Origin: Spiroplasma floricola 23-6
GTDB lineage: Bacteria > Bacillota_I > Bacilli_A > Mycoplasmatales > Mycoplasmataceae
Direction of reading: 5' to 3'
NCBI RefSeq assembly: GCF_002813555.1
Contig: NZ_CP025057.1
Location: 1,166,001-1,230,000, forward strand
DNA: 64,000 bases
Under the pieces are notes generated by a model. The model had not been told where the DNA came from. It worked only from the letters and a program-made list of their open reading frames with translations, and searched no databases. Both the position numbers and the translations under genes were made by a program. Each line of letters begins with the position of its first letter. Within the stretch, counting starts at the first letter, position 1. Below are positions 35,903-47,285 of the stretch, piece after piece.

Positions 35903-37780
35903 TTAAAAGTTAATTGGTTTTCCTGTTTCTAATGCCTCAGCTGCTTCTCCAATTGCCTCACTTAATGAAGGGTGAGGGTGAATTGATCTTGCTATTTCAG
36001 TTATTGTAGCTTCCGATTGCATAACAGTAGTTATTTCTGAAATCATATCAGTTGCTGTATTAGAAATAATATGACAACCTAAAACTTGTTTGAATTTAGG
36101 TTCACAAATTAATTTAACAAAACCTCCTGTATTTCCATCAGCAAGTGCTTTACCAATTGCAGCAAATGGAAATTTATAGACTTGATATTCAGTTCCTGCT
36201 TTTTTAAGTTCATCTTCTGTTTTACCAACAGCAGCAACTTCTGGATAAGTATAAATACAACTTGGTACTCTGTCAAAATTCATAGATATATCTTCAGCGT
36301 GTTCGTTTCCCAATCTTCTTGCTATTCTATTTGCAGCAATGATACCTTGATGAGATGCAACATGTGCTAACATCATTTTTCCTGTAACATCACCAATTGA
36401 ATATACTCCATCAATATTTGTTTCACAGTATTCATTTACATTAATATGTCCACGTTCATTCATTTCTAAATTAATATTTGTAAATCCCTCTGTTACAACT
36501 TTACGTCCCACTGATTGTAAACAATAATCAGCTTTAATTTTATATTCTTTACCATCTTTTTCATAAACTACTTCTTTTTTACCAAATGACTTTGTGTTTA
36601 CTCCATAAATAATCTCTAAGTTTCCTCTAGAGATTAACTCTTTTGTCATTTCTTTTGAAACATCACTATCTAACATTTCTAAAATGGTTGGTAAAAATTG
36701 CAGAACAGTAACTTTTGTTCCTAATCTTTTATATACACAAGCAAACTCAATACCAATAACTCCTCCACCAATAATTACTAATTCTTTTGGAATTTTTGGA
36801 AGAGATAAAGCTCCTGTTGAATCAATTAAGAATCCTGATTCCATAGCTTCTTTTGCTCCTGGTAAATTAAAGTGATTTGGTACACTTCCTGTTGCAATAA
36901 TCATATTGTCACAAGTATATTTTTTATTATTTACTTCAACTGTGTTTTTATCTAATGCTTTTGCAAAACCTTCAACTGATGTAACTTTATTTTTTTTCAA
37001 TAAACCTTTTACACCTGTTGTTAATTTTCCAACAACATCATCTTTTCTTGCTTGAATTGCTTTTCAATCTGCTTTTACTCCACTAACATCAACTTGAATA
37101 CCATACTTGTCTGCACGTTTTGTAATTTGTTCATATAAATATGCTGATTTTAATAAAGTTTTAGTTGGAATACATCCAATATTTAGACAAACTCCCCCAT
37201 AATTTCCTTTTTCTACAATTAAAGTTTTTAAACCTAATTGAGCACACTTAATAGCAGAGACATAACCTCCAACTCCAGCTCCCACAACAATAACATCAAA
37301 ATGATCTTCTGGATTTTTTGGTGTAAATTTTGGTGCTGGTCTTAAAGCTCCACCTTTGCCTTTTACAAGCCCTGACATATTTACATTATTTACAGCATTA
37401 ACAATTGTCTCTACTGGTGATTTTTTGGGAGGAACTGCTCTTGTTCTTCCTCTTGAAAGTAAATCATTTGATACTGGTGTTGCACCAACAACTGATGCAT
37501 TTTCTTCAACTGGTTCAGCTTTTGCTTCTTGTGGAGCATCACCTTTACCATCATCTATTTCTACAACTATATCTCCAACTTTAATTTCTTGATTTGGTGA
37601 AATTAAAATTTTTGCTACTGTACCATCTGTTGGTGCATAAATATCTGAAGTAACTTTGTCAGTTTCAACGTTAAATAAAGAGTCTCCCATTTTAACTTTG
37701 TCCCCAACTTTAACTAAAACTTCAGTAACTGTTCCTTCTGTTAAACCTTCTCCGATGTCTGCGAATTTTACTTTAAACAT
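35903..37780 (-). CDS. pdhD: Dihydrolipoyl dehydrogenase (E3) with N-terminal lipoyl domain
   Basis: Reoxidises dihydrolipoamide in the pyruvate dehydrogenase complex. 625 aa. Residues 1-80 are a lipoyl domain with the modifiable Lys in VETDKVTSD; a linker of about 70 residues follows; the flavoprotein starts at [12 protein letters not shown] (FAD) with the redox disulfide [13 protein letters not shown], the NAD-binding [13 protein letters not shown], and the C-terminal catalytic His in [10 protein letters not shown]3 with its own lipoyl domain is known from mycoplasmas and some other bacteria. The first 308 bp are almost identical to the start of pdhC. Confidence 0.97.
37473..37780 (-). repeat. 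308-bp lipoyl-domain repeat, copy in pdhD
   Basis: Direct repeat of 38808-39115. Reading both by eye I find 3 differences in 308 bp, all silent, so the encoded residues are identical from Met1 to the SVVGATPV segment. Similarity ends sharply after the ACTGGTGTTGCACC stretch (plus-strand text). Confidence 0.92.
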
Positions 37781-37792
37781 ATATCAATTCTC

Positions 37793-39115
37793 CTAAACCA
37801 ATAGAATTGCAGGATTTTGTAAATAATACGCGATTCTTGTTAAGAATCTTCCTGCATCAGCACCATCAATTACTTTATGATCTGCAGTAATTGAGAATGG
37901 CATATAATCTCTAATTTCAATTTCATCTTTAACAACTCCAGGAGCTTTTGTTATTGTTCCAACTCCTAAAATTGCTGATTCAGGGAAGTTAACAATTGGT
38001 GTTGCATAATCTAAACCTACAGCACCAAAGTTTGTAACAGTAAAAGTAGCTCCACTCATTTCACTTGGTGCTAATTTTTTAGCTCTTGCTTTTGTTGCAA
38101 GATCATTAATTTTTACAGCAATTTGTAAAACACTTAATTTATCTGCTCCTTTAATTACAGGAACCATTAAACCATCTGGTGTATCACATGCCATACCAAT
38201 ATTAATTTGTTGTGCAAATTTTGTTGCTTTATTTTCTTCATCAATTCTTACATTTAAATTTGGCATATCTTTTAAAGCATTTGCACTAGCTTTAATAATA
38301 AATGCTAAATAAGTCAATTTAACCCTTAATGAATCTGCATGACCTTTTAATTGATTTCTAATATTTACTAATTCAGTAATATCTAGATTTCTCAATCCTG
38401 TAAATCCTGCAACTTTTTCATGAGCTGTTGTCATTGCTTTTACAGTTGCTTTTCTAATAGGATTTCATGGTTTTGATTCAAATGTTAATGGTTCATTAAT
38501 TTCAGGAACTGAAATTAATGGGTTTGAATAATCAATTGCAGTTCCTTTTGAAGCACTTGCAATTGGTGCTGAAACTGTACTTGGTTGTGGTGTTGCTGAA
38601 AATGATTGAACATCTGCAACTAATATTCTTCCATTTGGTCCAGATGGACTAACTTTTGATAAATCCACTCCCATAACTGCTGCCATTTTTCTTGCTAATG
38701 GTGATGCTTTAACATCAACATTGCTATTATCAATAATACTTGGTTGAGATGAAATCTCTTGTTTTGGTGCAACCTCTCTAGCTGCTCTTGAGATAACTTC
38801 ATTAGAAACTGGTGTTGCACCAACAACTGATGCATTTTCTTCAACTGGTTCAGCTTTTGCTTCTTGTGGAGCATCACCTTTACCATCATCTATTTCTACA
38901 ACTATATCTCCAACTTTAATTTCTTGATTTGGTGAAATTAAAATTTTTGCTACTGTACCATCTGTTGGTGCATAAATATCTGAAGTAACTTTGTCAGTTT
39001 CAACGTTAAATAAAGAGTCTCCCATTTTAACTTTATCTCCAACTTTAACTAAAACTTCAGTAACTGTTCCTTCTGTTAAACCTTCTCCAATGTCTGCGAA
39101 TTTTACTTTAAACAT
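37793..39115 (-). CDS. pdhC: Dihydrolipoamide acetyltransferase (E2)
   Basis: Core of the pyruvate dehydrogenase complex; transfers acetyl from lipoamide to CoA. 440 aa. One lipoyl domain (residues 1-80, VETDKVTSD); peripheral subunit-binding domain around residues 133-168 (ASPLARKMAAVMGVDLSKV, GPNGRILVADV); catalytic domain with active-site motif TADHKVIDGADAGRF (His-x3-Asp-Gly). The Pro/Gln/Ser-rich linkers are short. It starts 23 nt after pdhB and is followed by pdhD after 12 nt. Confidence 0.97.
38808..39115 (-). repeat. 308-bp lipoyl-domain repeat, copy in pdhC
   Basis: Partner of the repeat at 37473-37780 in the next gene, with the same orientation. The separation (start to start) is 1335 bp. 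Only three silent changes were seen. Confidence 0.92.
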
Positions 39116-39138
39116 ATTTTCAATTCTCCTATGACTAT

Positions 39139-40128
39139 TTAAAATTTATAATTTAAAATTTCTTCCATTTTAACTAATATTTTTTTTGGATGAGGTTGGT
39201 GATAAGCTTCACCTGAATCAAAAGGAATAACAATATCATAACCTGTGCATCTCATTGAAGGAGCCTTTAAGTATTCAAAACACTCTTCATTTACTGATGC
39301 AATAATTTCTGATGAAACTGAAAATGATCTAATTGCTTCATGTACAACTAATAATCTTCCAGTTTTTTTAACTGATTCGAAAATCATTTCTTTATCTCAT
39401 GGTTGAATTGAACGTAAATCGATTAATTCAATTGTGATATCTGGATTTTTAGATTCTAATTCATCAATAGCTTTTTGACAATCAACAGTTTGTGCTCCAT
39501 AAGTCACAACTGTTAAGTCATTTCCTTCTTGAATTTTAAAAGCTTTTCCTATTTCAACTGTATAGAATCCTTCAGGAACTTCTTGTTTGAAAGCTCTATA
39601 TAATTTTGTTGGTTCAAATACAATAACTGGATCTGGTGATTCAATTGCTGCTAATAATAAACCTTTTGTATCGTATGGTGTTGAAGGACAAACAACTTTA
39701 ATCCCTGGTGTATGTGCATACATTGCTTCCATTGCCTCAGAGTGTAATTCAAGAGCTCTAATTCCCCCACCCATTGGCATTCTTATAACAACTGGTGTAG
39801 GATATTTTCCTCTTGTTCTGTTTCTCATTCTACCCATATGTCCTAAAATATTTTGCAATGATGGTCATCCTAAACCTTCAAATTGTAATTCCACAACTGG
39901 TTTCATTTTATTAATAGCCATACCTATTGCAACTCCAGCAAATACTGCTTCAGAGATTGGAGCGTCAAAACATCTTTTTTCTCCAAATTTAGCTTGTAAT
40001 CCTTCAGTGGCTCTAAAAACTCCACCTTCATAACCTGCATCTTCTCCATAAACCACAACATCGTCTCATTTTTCCATTGCAACTTCAAGTGCTTCTGAAA
40101 CGGCTTTAACGTTATTTAAAACTTTCAT
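39139..40128 (-). CDS. pdhB: Pyruvate dehydrogenase E1 component, beta subunit
   Basis: Thiamine-diphosphate enzyme that decarboxylates pyruvate together with PdhA. 329 aa. Typical segments: VVVYGEDAGYEGGVFRATEGL near the N-terminus, GMAINKMKPVVELQFEG, RMPMGGGIRALELHSE, and the C-terminal VVHEAIRSFSVSSEI with AYHQPHPKKI. The ATG overlaps the pdhA stop by one base (UAAUG), and GGAGG lies in the pdhA end. UGA is Trp at several sites. Confidence 0.97.
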
Positions 40129-41240
40129 TAATGGTGTCCTCCTTTTGCAACTTCTGGATATTTAGCAAAGAATTCTTTTGCTTCATTATATTGTTTTTCA
40201 AGATCTGGAGTTTTTTGAGCATATTGAAAATTAAAGACATCTTCTAAATCATATGATTTATTTGCTTCTGCTCAATCAAATTCTGTTCTAATAAATTCAT
40301 CTTGTTCTTTATCTAATTTTTCTTGTTTTTTATCATCTCATATACCTTTTGCAATTAAGAATTTTTTCATTCTAATTAAAGGATCTTTAGTAAGTGCTTC
40401 TTCAAATTCAGGTTTTGGTCTGTATATATCTGGATTATCTGAAGAAGAGTGAGCTCCTAATCTATAAGTATCACATTCAATAAATACAGGTCCATTTCCA
40501 CTTCTTGCATATTCAACTGCCTCTGATGCAACAGCATATACTGCCAATAGATCATTTCCATCAACTTTAACTGAAGGAATTCCTGATGCAATACCTTTTA
40601 CAGCAATATTTATTGCTTTTGTAGATTTTTTATAAGGTGTTGATATAGCTCATTTATTATTTTCACAAATAAATATAACTGGCAGTTCGTGAATTTTTGC
40701 AAAGTTCATAGCTTCGTAAGTTTCTCCTTCACTCATTCCTCCATCACCAGTAGTAGTTAAAGCAACTCCACCAGTACCTCTATATTTTTCTGCAAATGCA
40801 ATTCCTGTTGCTTGTGAAAATTGAGAACCAATAATAATATTTGGTGGAAGTGAATTTACACCTTCAGGTGATTTACCTCCATACTCATTTCCCATTCAAT
40901 AAAGCATAATGTTTCTCATTGGCATTCCAACATTTAATCATGCTGCATTGTTTCTATAACCTGAAGCAAATCAATCTTTTCCTTTTATCATTGGTAAAGT
41001 ATATCCAATTTCTGATGCTTCTTGTCCTGTTGATGAAAGAAATGACAATAGTCTTCCTTGTCTTTGTGCTTTATTTTGAAAATCATCTTGTCTTCTTGAA
41101 AGATTCATTAATTTGTAAGCTTCTATCATTTCTTTGTCAGTCATTTTTGGCATTAATTTTTCATTTAATATTTTGCCATCTTTATCCATAATTTGAACGA
41201 TTTCGTCTTTTAATGGATCAAATTTTCCTATAAATTTCAT
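40128..41240 (-). CDS. pdhA: Pyruvate dehydrogenase E1 component, alpha subunit
   Basis: 370 aa. The ThDP-binding motif GDGGMSEGETYEAMNFA is intact and is followed by CENN at about 50 residues in. The phosphorylation-loop-equivalent TYRLGAHSSSDNPDIYR is canonical. Start ATG 41240 has AGGAGGTATAAA 5 nt upstream. Located between lplA and pdhB. Confidence 0.97.
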
Positions 41241-41250
41241 TTTATACCTC

Positions 41251-42246
41251 CTATTGAATTAATAAGTTAAGAATGTCTTGAGTTGTAAATGTTTCTCCAA
41301 ACATACCTTTAATATCTGAATTGTCTAAGATTTTCTGTAATTCGAATGTCTCATACTTTGCATTGATTAGACTTTTTTCAAGTGGTTCTGTTCCTTTAAA
41401 TCCTAAAAAATCTCCATAGAATTTAGCTTCTTTAATAACTGCTTTTTCAATTTTTAAAAGAACTTCTACAGAACCCTTTCCTTCTAATCTTTGTTTGTTT
41501 CTATAATCAAAATCTGCATTTTTTGCAAAATTTCAATCTGGATTTTTGAATTTATTCTCACTAAGAGTTTTAATTTCTTCTAATTCTTCTTGAGATAACT
41601 CTATTGTTTTAATTTCTTGTAAATCTTTATATGTTTCAATTAACTGATTCATAAATTGTTCTATATCAATTTTATTTTCTATTTCAGAGTTTATATTTGT
41701 AACTCTAGCTGCAATAGATTTAATATTTTTTGAAAGAATCTTTGCTCTATCAACAGTTAAATAATTTGTTAACTTATCAAGATTTGCATTAAACAATATT
41801 GTTCCATGTTGCAAAAACCTATCCTCATATTTTCACATTGCATTTCCAGATATTTTTTTGCCATTTAATTCAATATCATTTCTTCCAGAAAATTTTGCGG
41901 GAACACCTAAATTATTTAAAGTTTTAATAACTGGCTCTAACATTGATGCAAATAATGAAACAGCTTTGTTATCAACATCTGTATAAATTATGCTAAAATT
42001 CATATTTCCCAAATCGTGAAATACAGTTCCCCCACCACTATTTCTTCTAACAATATTTACCATATCTTTTTGCGCATTTTGAAGATTAATTTCTCAAGCA
42101 GCATTTTGATTTCTTCCAACAACAATAGTATTGTCATTTTGCCATAAAAAAAGAATTGGTTCGTTATATTTTTTTACTCTTACAAAGTATTCTTCTGTTG
42201 CCAAATTAAAAGCAGGATCAACACAAGAAGTTTTATAAATAAACAT
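41251..42246 (-). CDS. lplA: Lipoate-protein ligase A
   Basis: Attaches free lipoate (via lipoyl-AMP) to lipoyl domains of E2 and E3. 331 aa. N-terminal catalytic domain with NLATEEYF, the RRNSGGGTVFHDLGNMNFS signature (lipoate-binding RR-SGGG-VFHD) and the adenylate-binding Lys segment GRNDIELNGKKISGNA; C-terminal accessory domain from about residue 240. It is the first gene of the pdh operon, which fits its role. UGA encodes Trp in three places. Confidence 0.95.
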
Positions 42247-42272
42247 TCTACACTACCTTCCTATACATATAT

Positions 42273-42301
42273 ATTTTAGAACTTTTCTCTGTTTTCTCCA
42301 A
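42273..42301 (-). promoter_or_regulatory. Promoter of the lplA-pdhABCD operon
   Basis: Minus strand: TTGGAG (42301-42296), 17-nt spacer, TAAAAT (42278-42273). The transcript would begin near 42266, about 20 nt before the lplA ATG. The divergent HAD gene lies on the other side. Confidence 0.6.
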
Positions 42302-42353
42302 AATTTTTTTAAAGTATGAAAAAAATTTTCAAAAATTTTTATTATAAAAAATA

Positions 42354-42359
42354 TATAAT
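42354..42359 (+). promoter_or_regulatory. Possible -10 element for the HAD phosphatase gene
   Basis: TATAAT 24 nt before the ATG and followed by AAAGGAG as ribosome site. No convincing -35 in this A/T-only stretch. Confidence 0.4.
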
Positions 42360-42383
42360 CTTAATTAAAGGAGTTGAATATAT

Positions 42384-43256
42384 ATGCAACTACAACATTT
42401 ATCTAAAAAAAGACTAATTTTAATAGATTTAGATGGAACTACTTTAATGTCTAATGGAGAAGAAATTCATCCAATTACAAAAAAAGCATTAATAAATGCA
42501 AGAAAAGAAGGACATGAAGTTTGTATAATAACAGGTCGTCCACATAGAGCAAGTATCAGATTTTACAATGAATTGGGTTTAACTACTCTTTTAACTAATT
42601 TTGATGGAGCTCATATTCACGATCCAATATCAAAGAAATTTAAAAGAATTGTGTTTCCAATAAGTGAAGAAATTGTAAGTGAAATTATGAATCACGAAAA
42701 AATTAAAAGTTCTATTTCAAATATATTAGTAGAATCATACAATAAAGCAATGGTGAGAGAGAAAGACGAATTTGTAGAAAACTTTTTTCACTTAGATGAC
42801 GTTGATGATGATGAATACAAAATAACAGATCCATATAAAAGCTGAGAAGGTTCAGCAACTAACTTAGTTTTGTTTATTGATACAGAAGATAATAGAGATG
42901 AAGTTTTAAGAGTTTTAGAAAAATTTAAACATACAATTAAAATTCAATCTGGAAATGTTTATGGAAATTTAACAAAGTCTTCAAAACTAATGATTACTTT
43001 AACAAATAAAATAGTAAATAAGGGATTTGTAACTGATATATTAGCTCAATATTACAATAAAGATATTAGAGATGTTATTGCTTTTGGAGACCAAATGAAT
43101 GACTATGAAATGGTTCAAAAAGTTGGTTATGGAGTAGCTATGAAAAATGGAAGTCAAGAGTTAAAAAATATTGCAGCAGGTATTACAAATTTAACTAATA
43201 ATGAAGGTGGAGTTGGAGAGTACTTAGAAAAATTGTTAAAAGGATTAGAAGTTTAA
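42384..43256 (+). CDS. Cof-type HAD family sugar-phosphate phosphatase
   Basis: 290 aa. HAD motif I is LILIDLDGTTL (residues 11-21, nucleophile Asp in D-x-D-G-T), motif II is CIITGR, a Lys for motif III is expected in the cap-core junction, and motif IV is AFGDQMNDYEM. Length and motif spacing fit the Cof (IIB) subfamily, which dephosphorylates sugar phosphates or flavin/pyridoxal phosphates; the substrate cannot be told. One UGA Trp at KSWEGS. Start has AAAGGAG. It is the only plus-strand gene in this part of the window. Confidence 0.9.
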
Positions 43257-43280
43257 AAAACTGGCTTAAGCCAGTTTTTT
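43255..43280. terminator. Bidirectional terminator between HAD gene and pepF
   Basis: Perfect 11-bp stem (43255-43265 with 43270-43280), TTAA loop, A-run on one side and T-run on the other. It overlaps both stop codons of the convergent genes. Confidence 0.85.
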
Positions 43281-45057
43281 ATTTTACTAGTTTTTCTAAT
43301 TCGTCTATCAGATTATCTATTTCTTCAATTAAAGGCAGATAAGTATTTTTATCTAAAAAATCTACACCTACATCTTTTAAAATTTCTAAGGGTTCTTTTG
43401 AGCCTCCCATTTTTAAGAAATTTATTATATTTTCTTTATATCCATTTTTAAAATCATTGTAAAGTTTAAAACTTGCAACTAAATCTATTGCATATTTGTA
43501 AACATAAAATGGAGATTGAAAGAAATGAGAAATATAAGGTCATGAATAATTTGACTCATCCTTATCTGCAAATTCATCATATCCAAACTCTTTTTGTTTT
43601 TGAACAAATAAGTCTTTTAATGTTTCTGTAGTAATTGGTTCATCTTCTTCAATTAATTTATGTGCACTATATTCAAAATCTGCAAATTGTATTTGTCTAT
43701 AAAAAGTTGAAATTAAATCAAATATTCTTTGCTGTAATAAGTATTTTTTCTCTTCTAAATCGTTTGTATTTGAATATAAATAATCAAATAACAAATGCTC
43801 ATTAAATGTTGATGCTACTTCTGCTAATATAATTGGATAATTATTTAATGGATAAACTTGATATTCATCTGAAAATAAAGTGTGCACTGAATGACCTATT
43901 TCATGTGCTAATGTACTTACTGAACCTAGTGTATCATCTCAATTCATTAATATTATTGGTTCAACACCATTTCCCCCAGATGAATATGCTCCATCAGATT
44001 TATTATCATCTTCATAATAATCTATTAGATTATCTTTAAAAGCTATTTGTAATTTATCAATATATTCTTTTCCTAAAACTTCTAAAGAATTTTTTACAAT
44101 TTCTTGTCCTTGTTCAACACTAAATTTTTTATTATAGTCCTTAGTAATTTTTAATAATCTATCTGAAGAGTTAAATTCTTTTAAATCATAAACCTTCTTA
44201 ATTAATCTATTATATTTTCTAAATGATTCAATAGTTTCCTTTCCAAATTCAATTAACTTTAAATAAATACTTTCACTAACTTGATCATCAAATAAATTCA
44301 TTTCCAGTATTGATTTGTAATTTCTTACGTTTTTGCTTTCATATTGTTCTTGAATAATTGCCTCATATATTTTTGCAAAACTATGTTTTCTAGAAATAAA
44401 GTTTTCAAAATATAACTTTTGAGCTTCTTTTCGTTTTTCTTGATCCATTTTAGGATCTGAATTTTCCATAATTTCTTTATAAAGAGAAGAGGTTAATTCT
44501 TCTTCTTTATTTTGTCAAATTATTTTATTTGACTCTCTATCTGCATAAGCAAGAGAATCATATAAATTTCCAACTGCATTTCTGCTTCTTTCTAATTTGC
44601 TCATTAACTCTTCTTGTCTATCATCAAGAATATACTTTGAAGATTTAAAAAAAGTTCTAAAATAATAATTATAATTTTGTAAGTTACTTTCGCTTAATCA
44701 TATAGATATTTTTTCTTCACCTATCTCTTTTAACTCATTTAATAAAAAAGCAGATTTAACTTTGGATTCTTGATAAAAGTTATCTAAAATTGAACTCAAT
44801 TCTTGATTTTCATTATTTGTTTGATCAATATCAATTAAATGAGCATATTGATTTATTTTAGTTATTAGTAAATCTTTTTCCTTTTCTAAATTTAAATATT
44901 TTAAAAAATTCTCCTTAATATTTAAAGTACCTTTTAAATTATGAATATCTTGACATAATTCTTTGGCCTTTTTAATTTCATCGTTTCATTGTTGTGTGTT
45001 TTCATATAAATGGGAAAAATTTCATTTATATTTATTATCAGCGTTTTTTCTTTTCAT
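43279..45057 (-). CDS. pepF: Oligoendopeptidase F (M3 family)
   Basis: Cytosolic zinc metallopeptidase acting on oligopeptides. 592 aa, typical length. Zinc motif HEIGHSVH about residue 390, with the third ligand in LAEVASTFNEHLL about 25 residues later. The GGNGVEPIILMNW segment before it is typical for M3B. Start ATG 45057 (MKRKNADNKYKWNFSHLYE); the ribosome site is weak. Multiple UGA Trp codons. Confidence 0.93.
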
Positions 45058-45182
45058 AGAGTTATTATATAAAATAAAGTTTGTCTTTATAAAGAAAATA
45101 AAAAATAAGGTCTATAATTTTATTTTTTTATTTTATAATAAAAATGAACTAATAAAAGTTGTTTTAATAATAATATAGAGAG

Positions 45183-45255
45183 AGGTTTTTAGTTATGCTA
45201 AAAACCTTTAATTTGATAAGACTAATATAATAAAAACTTATAGTTTTTTATCAAA
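45183..45255. other. Structured non-coding segment between pepF and the 624-aa gene
   Basis: The 292-nt gap 45058-45349 holds two inverted repeats: AGGTTTTTAG/CTAAAAACCT (45183-45192 with 45198-45207), a 10-bp hairpin with a T-rich flank, and TTTGATAA/TTATCAAA (45212-45219 with 45248-45255), which encloses a hairpin AAAAACT/AGTTTTT (45232-45238 with 45242-45248). Could be leader RNA structures of the downstream gene or a small RNA with a terminator. No open frame of note in the gap. Confidence 0.4.
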
Positions 45256-45349
45256 TAAATTATCTATAAAAAATTTTTTATTACTTCTAAATTTTGAAAT
45301 GTGAAATATTAAAAAAATTGAGTATTTAAATTATAAAGGAAATAAAATT

Positions 45350-47224
45350 ATGATCTATGAACCATTAAAAGAATATGAAACAACTCTAAAGAAGAAGTTT
45401 GAAGATACTTTAGAAGAAGAATTTGATAAACTAGTAAAACTTTCAGGAGTTGATAAAGAAGCAAATGAAAAATTAATGAAGTCTATAAAAAGCGATCGTA
45501 AAAAAATAGCAAAAGCAAATGATAGATATCAATTAATGAAAAGATGAAAAGGCTTTTTATTCATTTTTTTTATAGTTTTTACTATAATAACAACTACAGT
45601 AGTATTAAGTATATTTATTAATTTATCACTTTTTATTGCCAATATAAGTTTATATGGAAAAGCTCTTTATCTAAGAATTTTAATAATGGGAATTTATGCA
45701 ATTTACTCGTTCTTTTATTTAAAGTATTTTTTTATAAAATATAAAAAATTTTGAAAAGAAATAGATAAATTAAAAGCTAGAGCAGAAGAAAATATAGAAG
45801 TTGCATGACAACAAATGAAAAAATTAAATGATTTATTTGAATGAGGAATTCCTTTAAAACTTTTTTCAAAAACTATTGATTTTATAAAATTTGATAATAA
45901 CTTAACTAGTAATAAAATGCAGTATTTGATCAGCAGATATAACTTACCTTTAAAAAATAAAACTTATTCAACAAAAAGTTTAATAAGTGGAGAAATAGCA
46001 AAAAATCCATTTCTAATTTGAGAAAGAAGTTTTTTTATAATGGAGGATATAACTTATAGCGGTCAAAAAAATTTTCAATATAAGAGAAACATTATAGAAG
46101 ATAATGGTGATATTAGCTATTCAATTGATGATAAAGTTTTAAGAGCTGAAATTGTAAAACAAATTCCTGTTTTTAAAACTGAAAAAGTAGTACTTTTCAT
46201 GTCTGATTTAATTCCTAATTTAAGTTATACAAGAAAACCACAAAATTTAAATTCCTTAAATTTAAAGGAATTAGAGGAGTTTATAAATAAAAATAAAGAA
46301 CTTTTAGAGAAAAAAGCTATTGATTCAATTAAGGAAAATAGTAGTTTTAACTTGATGAATAATACTGAATTTGAAAGTTACTTTAATGTTCAAAATAGAA
46401 GTAATGAAATTGAATTTAGAAGACTTTTCACACCAATTGCTCAAAAAAATATGATAGAACTAATAGCAGATCTTAAAAGTGGATTTGGAGATGATTTCAC
46501 TTTAGAGAAAAAAGGTATGATAACTTGAATTAAATCTGATAGATTAAAAAACTGATACTTTGATCAAAATCCTGTTGACTATACTTCTTTTTCATTAGAT
46601 TCAATCAAACAAAAGTTCTTTGATATTAATAGAGTTCAGTTTAGACACATGTACTTTACACTAGCTCCTATTTTAGCAACTCCTGCATTAATTAATACAA
46701 ATGCAAAAAGTTTAATTATAGATAGTCCAGAAGTTAATACAAATAGCTCCCCTTCAACACATGTTTTAGAATCTATCATCTATAAATTTTTAGATGATAA
46801 CTATTCATTTACTTTATTTAAAAAAGAAAGTATTCTTGATTTAACTTCAATTGAAGAGAGTGGTGGAATTAATATTTCAAATCTAAATGTAAATTCCTTT
46901 AACAGAAATAGTACCACTGAATTTATAGTCAAAAAAACACCAGATGGTGATCAAAGAAATATTCCAATTAAGTATAAAAATTTCTTAAGAACTGTAGATT
47001 CATTTTATTTCCACTCTATTGTTGTAAAAGATATGGATAATGCCTTATATCTTTACAATATTTTCAACAATAACAATTGAAAAAAAATAATGGCAAACAA
47101 TTCTTTAATGGAGCAAAATATGTTCTTTTCTCAAAACATTATCGGTATTTTTTCAAAAGAGAAAGTATCTTTAGACGATTTAAAAGTTTTTAAAAATAAA
47201 ATGGATTATCAACAAACATTTTAA
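45350..47224 (+). CDS. Two-TM membrane protein of unknown function (624 aa)
   Basis: Not firmly recognised; a resemblance to DUF3137-type proteins is possible but not verified. The first 65 residues are charged and probably helical. Two hydrophobic segments follow at about 67-98 and 104-130, then a long soluble domain of about 490 residues with no known motif. A cluster of Pro and Ser lies near residues 465-475. Start ATG has AAAGGAAATAAAATT upstream. Several UGA Trp codons keep the frame open to TAA at 47222-47224. The topology suggests a membrane-anchored protein with a large cytoplasmic domain. Confidence 0.75.
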
Positions 47225-47237
47225 TTAAAACTATAAT

Positions 47238-47273
47238 AAAAAAATCAGTGATTTATAAATCACTGATTTTTTT
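47238..47273. terminator. Bidirectional terminator between the 624-aa gene and pepA
   Basis: A long perfect palindrome centred at 47255/47256 (AAATCAGTGATTT arms) with A-run left and T-run right, between the two convergent genes. Confidence 0.85.
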
Positions 47274-47285
47274 CTTTTTTTATAA

